Shown: positions 1 to 6,215 of the stretch, piece by piece
Layout of the letters: every line of letters starts with the position of its first letter
How positions within the stretch are numbered: position 1 is the stretch's first letter
Source: JBBRDU01 sp038203615
GTDB taxonomy: Bacteria > Verrucomicrobiota > Verrucomicrobiia > Chthoniobacterales > UBA10450
Length of the DNA: 9,145 nt
Assembly: GCA_038203615.1 (NCBI GenBank)
Contig: JBBRDU010000115.1
Coordinates: 1 to 9,145 of the forward strand
Direction of reading: 5' to 3'
The notes under the pieces: generated by a model
What the model was told of the DNA's origin: nothing
What the model saw: only the letters and a program-made list of their open reading frames with translations
Databases searched by the model: none
Position numbers and translations under genes: made by a program

Positions 1-2315
1 TGGTGGTGCGCGATGGAATTCGGGTTCGACTGACTGATTCCATCGAGACGGCGCTGAAATGGGGAAATAGCCGCGCCATGGTGCTGCGACCGGGGAGGAC
101 GGAAGCGCTCAACGCTCAACACCTAGCGTCAAACGCCCAATTGGAGGAAACCTGGGAAGAGACAAGTTACAGTACCAACTACGGGAATGCAGAGAGCGGC
201 TTCACGATGGCGGAACTGACTCCGAAACATTTTTCGTTCAACAGCCACCTCGGGGCCTGCCCGGCCTGTCATGGGCTCGGCACGGAACTGGTGTGTGATC
301 CCGACCTCATGATTTCGGACCCGGCCAAAACGCTGGCGGAAGGAGCGGTCACACCATGGCGGCGCGGCACCAAACGAATGCAAGCGTACTATCGGCACCT
401 GCAAAGCGCCCTCGTCAAACATTTCGGGGTGGATGAAGACATGCCCTTTGCCGAATTATCGGATTCATTTAAAGAAGCGCTTTATTTCGGGACGGGGGCA
501 GAGCCGATCGAGATGAACTTCGGGGCCAATGGAAAGAGCAGCAAGGCGGCGCGACCGTTCGAGGGCCTGGTCCCGCAGATGCGCCGGCTTTACGTGGAAA
601 CGGAGAGCGAATTCACGCGGAATCGCATTCGCACTTTTATGCGCAAGGTGCCCTGCTCGGTCTGTCACGGGGCGCGTTTGAAACCGGAGATCCTGGCCGT
701 GACGATCAAGGATAAGAACGGCGCCGAACTGAACATTCACCGCTGCAGCGAGCAAACGATTGAGGCGGCCGCCCGCTACATCGAGGACCTGAAGTTATCG
801 GCTCAGCAGCGCACCATCGTCACGGAAGTGGTGCGCGAAATCAGGTCGCGCCTGAAATTTCTCCTCGAAGTCGGCCTCGGCTATCTTTCTCTCAACCGCG
901 AGAGCGGCACGCTTTCCGGCGGCGAAGCGCAACGGATCCGGCTGGCCACGCAGATTGGCTCCGGCCTGGCCGGGGTTCTCTACGTGCTCGACGAACCGAG
1001 CATTGGACTGCACCAGCGCGATAATGCGCGCCTGCTCGGCACGCTCAAAGAGCTGCGCGATCTGGGAAATTCCGTGATCGTGGTGGAACACGACGAAGAA
1101 ACGATCCGCGCCGCCGATCACGTGATCGATCTTGGTCCGGGAGCGGGACCGCGCGGCGGCGAAATCGTGGCGCAAGGCACGCTCTCGGATGTGTTGCGGG
1201 CGAAAAATTCCCTGACCGCCGATTATCTATCCGGCCGGGCCCGGATCCCGATTCCACGGAAGCGCGTTCAGCCCGGCAAGATCAACCACGCGATCGCGCG
1301 CACGTCGGAAATTTCCGGCTGGCTCACCATCGTGGACGCGTCCGAGAACAACCTGAAGAACATCACCGTCTCGCTTCCACTCGGTTGTTTTACCTGTGTG
1401 ACGGGCGTTTCCGGCAGCGGAAAATCCACGTTGATCGACGATATCCTGCGTCGCGCCTTGTTCCGGCACTTCTATCATTCGAAGGATAAACCGGGAAAGT
1501 TTGGCGCCCTGCACGGGCTCGATCAGATCGACAAGTCCATTGTGATCGATCAAACCGCCATCGGCCGGACGCCCCGGTCCAATCCGATCACCTACACGGG
1601 CGCCTTTACACCCATTCGCGAGCTTTTCGCGCAACTGCCTGCGGCGCGGGTGCGCGGCTACGACGCGGGAAGATTCAGCTTTAATGTCAAAGGCGGCCGC
1701 TGCGAAAATTGCGAAGGGGGCGGACTGATCAAAATCGAGATGCACTTTCTGCCCGACGTTTATGTGGAATGCGAGGTCTGCCATGGCCAGCGCTATAACC
1801 GCGAGACCCTCGAGATCACCTACAAAGGCAAGAATATTGCGGATGTTCTGAACATGACGATCGATGAGGGAGCGCGCTTTTTCCGCAATGTGCCGGGCGT
1901 GTCGGACAAACTGACCGCGCTCCTGGACGTGGGGCTCGGTTATCTCCAACTGGGCCAGGCCGGTACCACTCTATCCGGCGGCGAAGCGCAGCGCGTCAAA
2001 TTGGCGACGGAGCTGGCCAAGAAAGCCACGGGACGGACCGTGTATATTCTCGATGAACCGACCACCGGCCTGCACTTCGCCGACATTGAAAAACTATTGC
2101 AGGTCCTGATGAAGCTGCGCGATGCCGGGAATACGCTGGTGGTGATTGAGCACAATCTGGAGATGATCAAATGCGCGGATTGGATCGTGGACCTGGGACC
2201 GGAAGGCGGTCAGCATGGTGGCGAAGTTTTGGGAGTGGGACCGCCGGAAGACATCGCCACCCTCTCTCATAGTTTCACCGGCCAATTCTTGAAGCCTTTG
2301 CTGCAACCAGGATGA
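1..2315 (+). CDS. uvrA: UvrA, excinuclease ABC subunit A (5' end outside the window)
   Basis: UvrA is the damage-recognition ATPase of nucleotide excision repair; as a dimer it loads UvrB on damaged DNA in the cytoplasm. About 770 residues are visible. The reading frame is open at the left edge, and by alignment to remembered E. coli UvrA about 200 N-terminal residues, including the first Walker A, are missing. Numbering from the GTG codon at base 3, I see CPAC at 86-89, an insertion domain, CSVC at 218-221, the first ABC signature LSGGEAQR at 304-311, Walker B VLDEPS at 328-333, the second Walker A GVSGSGKST at 468-476, a C4 zinc module (C567, C570, C590, C593), the second LSGGEAQR from 657 and DEPTTGLH from about 684. 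The insertion domain and zinc module argue for a genuine repair UvrA. Oddly, the CPxC pair expected before FSFN is replaced by N62 and S65. The stop overlaps the next gene by four bases. Confidence 0.97.
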   Translation, partial: VVRDGIRVRLTDSIETALKWGNSRAMVLRPGRTEALNAQHLASNAQLEETWEETSYSTNYGNAESGFTMAELTPKHFSFNSHLGACPACHGLGTELVCDPDLMISDPAKTLAEGAVTPWRRGTKRMQAYYRHLQSALVKHFGVDEDMPFAELSDSFKEALYFGTGAEPIEMNFGANGKSSKAARPFEGLVPQMRRLYVETESEFTRNRIRTFMRKVPCSVCHGARLKPEILAVTIKDKNGAELNIHRCSEQTIEAAARYIEDLKLSAQQRTIVTEVVREIRSRLKFLLEVGLGYLSLNRESGTLSGGEAQRIRLATQIGSGLAGVLYVLDEPSIGLHQRDNARLLGTLKELRDLGNSVIVVEHDEETIRAADHVIDLGPGAGPRGGEIVAQGTLSDVLRAKNSLTADYLSGRARIPIPRKRVQPGKINHAIARTSEISGWLTIVDASENNLKNITVSLPLGCFTCVTGVSGSGKSTLIDDILRRALFRHFYHSKDKPGKFGALHGLDQIDKSIVIDQTAIGRTPRSNPITYTGAFTPIRELFAQLPAARVRGYDAGRFSFNVKGGRCENCEGGGLIKIEMHFLPDVYVECEVCHGQRYNRETLEITYKGKNIADVLNMTIDEGARFFRNVPGVSDKLTALLDVGLGYLQLGQAGTTLSGGEAQRVKLATELAKKATGRTVYILDEPTTGLHFADIEKLLQVLMKLRDAGNTLVVIEHNLEMIKCADWIVDLGPEGGQHGGEVLGVGPPEDIATLSHSFTGQFLKPLLQPG

Positions 2316-4804
2316 AGACCCTACTTTCCGCAGCGGTATCATCCCGGCGCGCTCGACTGATCGCTCTGCTCGGGATGGTCGGATGTCTCGGCTTCGTTCC
2401 CGCCAGGTCCATCGCTGCCTCCCCGGACGTGGCGAGAGCCGCGCAAGCCGCAGCCGAAGGAGTTCCCGAAGTTTCGGTCGCGCGTCTGCGCGATATGCTG
2501 AAGAGCGCATCGCGCGACGAAGATTGGCGCGCGGTCGCGTTGCAACTGGTCCCAGTCTTGATCGCGGCGCAACAGCCGGCGGAGGCGCTGGCGCTCCTGG
2601 ATGATGCGCGGGTCAAATCGGATCCGTCCTGGAATTTTTGGCGTGGCCAATCTCTCGCGGCCTTGCATCGCTGGAGCGACGCGCTGCCTTTTTTCCAGGC
2701 TGCCGCCCGCGATCCTGCCTCCTCCGCATGGGCGCAAGCGACTTTCGGCGCCGCGGAAGTGTTCCGCGCCCTGGGGCAGCCCGCAGAAGCTATCTCCGCT
2801 TTGGCACCCCTGCTGGACGACCCGTCATGGAGCGTCCGAGCCCGGCTTCGTTCGGCCGATCTGCTGCTCGATCGCCCCGATGGGAGCGGGGCCGAGCGGC
2901 TGCTCGACAACATGAACCCCGCGCTGGTGGGCGAGCGCAAGGAACGCCGCTTTTTGCGCGGCCGACTCGAGCTGGTCCGGCACCGCCCGGAACGCGCCGT
3001 CGCCATTTTTGAGTCGCTGGTGAAGAAGCCGGAAGGGGCCAGCCATTCTCTTGTCCTGGCGGCCTTGTTTGGAGTGGCTGATGCCCACCTGCAATTGAGG
3101 ACCCCCGAGTCGGGCGACGATTTCTTGGAGGATTTTATTGATCGTCATCCGCACGACGAAAATTTGCCGGAACTCTTTGCCAAGCTGGACGAACTCTACC
3201 GGGCGGAACGAAAGCCGGCACGGGTCGAGCTGGAAAAATGGACACGCGAGGCCGAGCAGCCGCGGCGCGCCTTTGCCCAATGGTATCGCGCGCGGATCGA
3301 ACTGCGGGCGGGCCATCGCGACCGCGCCGTGCAAGCGTTCGAGGAGCTGCGCAACGCCCATCCCCGTAGGCCAGGAACGGCTGCAGCCTTTCTCGAGTTC
3401 GCCCAACTGACAGCGGAGACGGGGGGCCTGGACGAAGCCATTGCCATTCTGGAAGAGGCGCGCGCGCTCCGGCCCGATCCGCCCGTGCTCGATCGAATCA
3501 ACCTGCTCTCAGGAGAGTTGCACTACGCGGCCGGCCGATTCGACCTGGCGACCACGCGATTTGAGGAAGCGGCCCGGCCCGCGTCTCCTTTCGCGGCGGC
3601 GTCCAAATTCAATGCGTCGCTGGGTTGGCTTCAACTCGGAAATCACGATCGTTTCCTGGCTGATTATAACGAGCTGCAAAAAGCCGCGACCTCTCCGGAA
3701 TCGCCGGCTGAGCTCCGCCTGGCCGAGGGTCTGGTGCAGGCCGCCAAAGGCGAGAAGGGAGCGACGGCCGCGCTCCAGAAGTTTGTCCGCGATGACCCGA
3801 CTAATCCGCGTGTGTCGGAAGCGTGGGTGGCTTTGGCTGAAATTGCTTTCCACGCTGCCCCGCCGCGAATCGATGAAGCGCGGACCGATCTGCAGCGCGC
3901 GGCGGAGGCCAAATCCACTCCAGCGGCGGCGGAGCAGGGGGATTATCTGGCCATCTGGATCGAGGACACGTTTCCCGGCAACGAGGCCGGCGTGATCGAA
4001 CGCGCCAGCCGTTTCCTTTCTCAGCACGCATCCTCCCGCTTTACGGGGGACGTCCGGATGAAACTGGCCGAGACCTATTATCGCCGGCAGGATTTCGCCA
4101 ACGCGCAGACGCAGTTCGAAACCCTGGCCGAGCAGAAGCCCTCCGGGGCCATGGCGGAAAAGGCGTTATTCTTCGCCGCGCAATCGGCCATGTCGACGAT
4201 GGGACCGCATTCGCTGGATCGGGCCATCGAGCTTTTTGACCGGGCCGTCCAGCTGAAGGGCGATTTGCGCTGGTCGGCCCGAAACGAACAGGCCGTGATC
4301 GAGCGCCGGTTGAACAAGCCGCAGGATGCTCTGCTCCTCTACGAGGAGGTGTTGAAGAGCGAGGCCAAGCCTAGCGACAAGCGCGAAGCGCTCTGTGGGA
4401 AAGGCGACATCTACTTTGAAATGGGATCAGAAGACCCGACCAAACTCGATCGAGCCGTCGAAAGTTACGATCAACTCATGAAGGAGAGCAGCCAGCCTGG
4501 CCATTGGCGTAATCAGGCCCTCTTCAAGAAAGGAGTCTGTCTCGAAAAGAAAGGGGACCGGGACGGCGCCCTAACGATCTTCTATCAGGTCATGGAGGAA
4601 CAGGCGCGGCCTGATCATCCCCCTGAATTCTTTTGGTTTTACAAGGCTGGGTTCAACGCGGCGCGACTGCTGGAAGACGCGGCCAAGTGGGAATCAGCCG
4701 CGAACGTCTACGAGAAACTGGTGGCGGCGGGCGGCACCCGCAGCGAAGAAGCGCAGGCCCGTTTAAACCGGCTCCGTCTGGAGCATTTCCTCTGGGGTAA
4801 TTAG
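2312..4804 (+). CDS. Exported large tetratricopeptide-repeat protein
   Basis: This 830-residue protein of unknown specific function is mostly helical repeats. The N-terminus has arginines at 12-15, a hydrophobic stretch at 16-29 and a plausible signal peptidase I site after SIAA (about 36); a weak lipobox-like MVGC at 22-25 leaves a lipoprotein possible. TPR-like helical pairs run through the rest, clearest at about 335-385 (RDRAVQAFEEL, then LDEAIAILEEA), 395-422, 583-610, 635-645, 670-685, 712-725 and 735-765, ending in LRLEHFLW. There is no visible enzymatic domain, so a scaffold role in the periplasm or at the outer membrane is inferred, similar in architecture to BamD/YbgF-type TPR proteins but much longer. 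Its ATG lies within the uvrA stop (ATGA), which fits translational coupling; no strong Shine-Dalgarno is visible. The link to DNA repair is probably only transcriptional. Confidence 0.85.
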   Translation: MKTLLSAAVSSRRARLIALLGMVGCLGFVPARSIAASPDVARAAQAAAEGVPEVSVARLRDMLKSASRDEDWRAVALQLVPVLIAAQQPAEALALLDDARVKSDPSWNFWRGQSLAALHRWSDALPFFQAAARDPASSAWAQATFGAAEVFRALGQPAEAISALAPLLDDPSWSVRARLRSADLLLDRPDGSGAERLLDNMNPALVGERKERRFLRGRLELVRHRPERAVAIFESLVKKPEGASHSLVLAALFGVADAHLQLRTPESGDDFLEDFIDRHPHDENLPELFAKLDELYRAERKPARVELEKWTREAEQPRRAFAQWYRARIELRAGHRDRAVQAFEELRNAHPRRPGTAAAFLEFAQLTAETGGLDEAIAILEEARALRPDPPVLDRINLLSGELHYAAGRFDLATTRFEEAARPASPFAAASKFNASLGWLQLGNHDRFLADYNELQKAATSPESPAELRLAEGLVQAAKGEKGATAALQKFVRDDPTNPRVSEAWVALAEIAFHAAPPRIDEARTDLQRAAEAKSTPAAAEQGDYLAIWIEDTFPGNEAGVIERASRFLSQHASSRFTGDVRMKLAETYYRRQDFANAQTQFETLAEQKPSGAMAEKALFFAAQSAMSTMGPHSLDRAIELFDRAVQLKGDLRWSARNEQAVIERRLNKPQDALLLYEEVLKSEAKPSDKREALCGKGDIYFEMGSEDPTKLDRAVESYDQLMKESSQPGHWRNQALFKKGVCLEKKGDRDGALTIFYQVMEEQARPDHPPEFFWFYKAGFNAARLLEDAAKWESAANVYEKLVAAGGTRSEEAQARLNRLRLEHFLWGN

Positions 4805-4862
4805 CCGAAACTTCCCGCTTTTAGTCTTTGTCTTTCGCGCCCCAGGAGCGCAAAATACGGCT

Positions 4863-5090
4863 ATGAAAAATACCTCCCGACTAACGAGCGTTTTGATGGC
4901 GCTGGCGCTGGGCGCGTCAGCCTTGGCTGATCCGGGCAAGCCGGCTGTTAAACTGGCAAAGCCTAAATCAATGAGGGCCTGCTATGTCATGACTACCTCT
5001 TCGGGTATCCCGTTGCCTTGCGACAGAATCCGCGGAATTCCGACGACCAGCTCGCCCATGGACGTCATGGGTAACAAGTCGCCTAACTAA
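4863..5090 (+). CDS. Small secreted peptide, unknown function, two cysteines
   Basis: I do not recognise this 75-residue product. It begins with a textbook Sec signal peptide: basic start (MKNTSR), hydrophobic core at about 8-19 and an ALA cleavage site at 20-22, giving a mature peptide of 53 residues. The mature part has exactly two cysteines, C40 and C53, that could form a disulfide, and an internal echo: TTSSGIP at 44-50 and IPTTSSP at 59-65. AGGAG at 4844-4848 is a possible ribosome site, though 14 bases from the ATG is long. TTGTCT at 4828 and CAAAAT at 4851 (17-base spacing) could be a promoter, but would make the message almost leaderless. The signal peptide makes a real gene likely despite the size. 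It is the last plus-strand gene before the convergent junction. Confidence 0.65.
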   Translation: MKNTSRLTSVLMALALGASALADPGKPAVKLAKPKSMRACYVMTTSSGIPLPCDRIRGIPTTSSPMDVMGNKSPN

Positions 5091-5116
5091 GGCGAACGCT
5101 TCCATCCCGTGGCAGA

Positions 5117-5138
5117 GCGCTGCACGCTTGTGCAGCGC
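5117..5138. terminator. Perfect 9-bp hairpin between convergent genes
   Basis: GCGCTGCAC, a four-base loop GCTT, then the exact complement GTGCAGCGC. It sits in the 58-base gap between the stop codons of the small secreted peptide gene (5090) and ilvC (5149). The plus strand continues into a pyrimidine-rich but interrupted tract (5147-5164), so a plus-strand terminator is plausible; no T-run follows on the minus strand. Position and symmetry suggest it ends transcription from both sides. Confidence 0.6.
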
Positions 5139-5148
5139 AGGGGTGGTC

Positions 5149-6147
5149 TTATTTCTTCTTCCCCTCACGCGCGATCCCGCGCAAACGCTTCCCGGTCGCC
5201 TCGATCGGGTGTTTTTTCAGCTCGCGGATCAATCTGTCATAACGTTTCCGGCCCTCCCGCATTTCGCGCATGAAGCCTCGAGCAAACTTCCCGGTGCGGA
5301 TGTTCCGCAGCGCCTTCTTCATGTTGGCGCGCACGCGGCCATCGATGATTTGCGGTCCGACCGTCAGTTCGCCCCAACGGGCGGTTTCGGAGATGAGCGC
5401 TCGCATGCCGGATAACCCCTGCTCATGAATCAAGTCGACGATGAACTTCAATTCATGCAGACACTCGAAGTAGGCCAGTTCCGGGGCGTAGCCAGCCTCT
5501 ACCAGGGTGTCAAAACCGTCCCGGATCAAAGCCGAGACGCCGCCGCATAAGACCGCTTGTTCCCCAAAAAGATCAGTCTCCGTCTCGTCTCGAAAGTTTG
5601 TTTCGATGACGCCGGCTCGCCCGCAGCCGATCGCTTTGGCCCAACCCAGGGCAATCTGCCGAGCCTGTCCCGTCGCATCCTGATGCACTGCGATCAACCC
5701 GGGGACGCCACATCCCGCCACAAACTCACGCCGCACCATCGGCCCAAGCCCTTTCGGCGCCACCATGACCACATCCACATTCCTGGGTGGAACAATCGTC
5801 CGGTAGTGAATGGCGAATCCGTGCGCGAGAAGAAGAGCCTGACCAGCGCGCAGATGGGGGGCGACATCGCGCTCGAACACTTCCGGGATTTTTGTGTCGG
5901 GAAGGGCGAGGAACACAATGTCCGAAACACGCACGGCTTCGGCCGTGTTCGTTACTTTGAAGCCAGCCTTTTTGGCTGCGGCGCGGGACGGACTGCCTGG
6001 ATAAAGGCCGACCACTACTTTGACGCCGCTATCGCGCAAGTTGAGAGCCTGGGCGCGCCCTTGAGAGCCAAAACCAATGACCGCACATGTTTTGCCCAGC
6101 AAGGCGCGACTCTTGATTTTCGAATCGGTGTAGATGCGCGCGGCCAT
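5149..6147 (-). CDS. ilvC: Ketol-acid reductoisomerase, class I, divergent
   Basis: IlvC converts acetolactate or acetohydroxybutyrate to the dihydroxy acid in valine/isoleucine/leucine synthesis, using NAD(P)H and two Mg ions in the cytoplasm. From the chosen ATG the protein has 332 residues, normal for class I. Visible elements are the GFGSQG dinucleotide motif (25-30), cofactor loop GLYPGSPS (47-54), HGF (109-111), APK (130-132) and ETETDLFGEQ with metal ligands D192 and E196. YFECLHE follows with E228 and E232, then S253 and a C-terminal HPIE (313-316). All expected catalytic residues are present. The ATG at 6147 is preferred over a TTG at 6195 because MAARIY matches the family start; no clear Shine-Dalgarno is seen. 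Unusual are HGFAIH for HGFNIH, KGLGP for KGPGH and SETARWG for SNTAEYG. No ilvB, ilvN or leu gene is adjacent; the gene follows the TMTC-like gene by 68 bases. Confidence 0.92.
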   Translation of the reverse strand: MAARIYTDSKIKSRALLGKTCAVIGFGSQGRAQALNLRDSGVKVVVGLYPGSPSRAAAKKAGFKVTNTAEAVRVSDIVFLALPDTKIPEVFERDVAPHLRAGQALLLAHGFAIHYRTIVPPRNVDVVMVAPKGLGPMVRREFVAGCGVPGLIAVHQDATGQARQIALGWAKAIGCGRAGVIETNFRDETETDLFGEQAVLCGGVSALIRDGFDTLVEAGYAPELAYFECLHELKFIVDLIHEQGLSGMRALISETARWGELTVGPQIIDGRVRANMKKALRNIRTGKFARGFMREMREGRKRYDRLIRELKKHPIEATGKRLRGIAREGKKK

Positions 6148-6167
6148 AACACGGCAACGGAGGCGCG

Positions 6168-6195
6168 ATGCTATCGCATCGACCAGCGAAGTCAA
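6168..6195 (-). promoter_or_regulatory. Possible ilvC promoter overlapping a short palindrome
   Basis: Read on the minus strand, TTGACT (6190-6195) and TAGCAT (6168-6173) are separated by 16 bases, matching sigma-70-type consensus at 5/6 and 4/6 positions. Transcription would start about 13 bases before the ilvC ATG. The -10 lies in a perfect inverted repeat, CGATGC-4-GCATCG (6166-6181), which could be a small hairpin or operator. It would let ilvC be expressed independently of the TMTC-like gene. In a GC-rich genome from a phylum with poorly known promoters this is only suggestive. Confidence 0.3.
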
Positions 6196-6215
6196 ACGAG
6201 CGCCTTGGTGGCGGG

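Noticed and set aside
1227..1949. Long minus-strand open frame (240 codons) opposite uvrA
   Set aside because: It lies wholly within the confidently identified uvrA, has low-complexity composition typical of an antisense shadow in GC-rich DNA, and shows no recognisable domain.
2375..2386. Lipobox (MVGC) in the TPR protein signal
   Set aside because: Met at the -3 position is atypical and a better signal peptidase I site follows at SIAA, so a lipoprotein call is not supported.
5117..5138. Hairpin as a small RNA or repeat-family element
   Set aside because: Only one copy is seen in the window and its position between convergent stops is fully explained by transcription termination.
5998..6018. 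Tyr in place of Arg in the IlvC cofactor loop (GLYPGS) as a sign of NADH preference
   Set aside because: From memory, cyanobacterial class I enzymes carry the same GLYPGS loop and use NADPH, and the loop serines are retained here, so the residue alone is not informative.
6148..6195. Upstream TTG start adding 16 residues to IlvC
   Set aside because: The family normally begins with a short MAxIY-like segment, found at the ATG at 6147; the extension overlaps the candidate promoter and shows no similarity.
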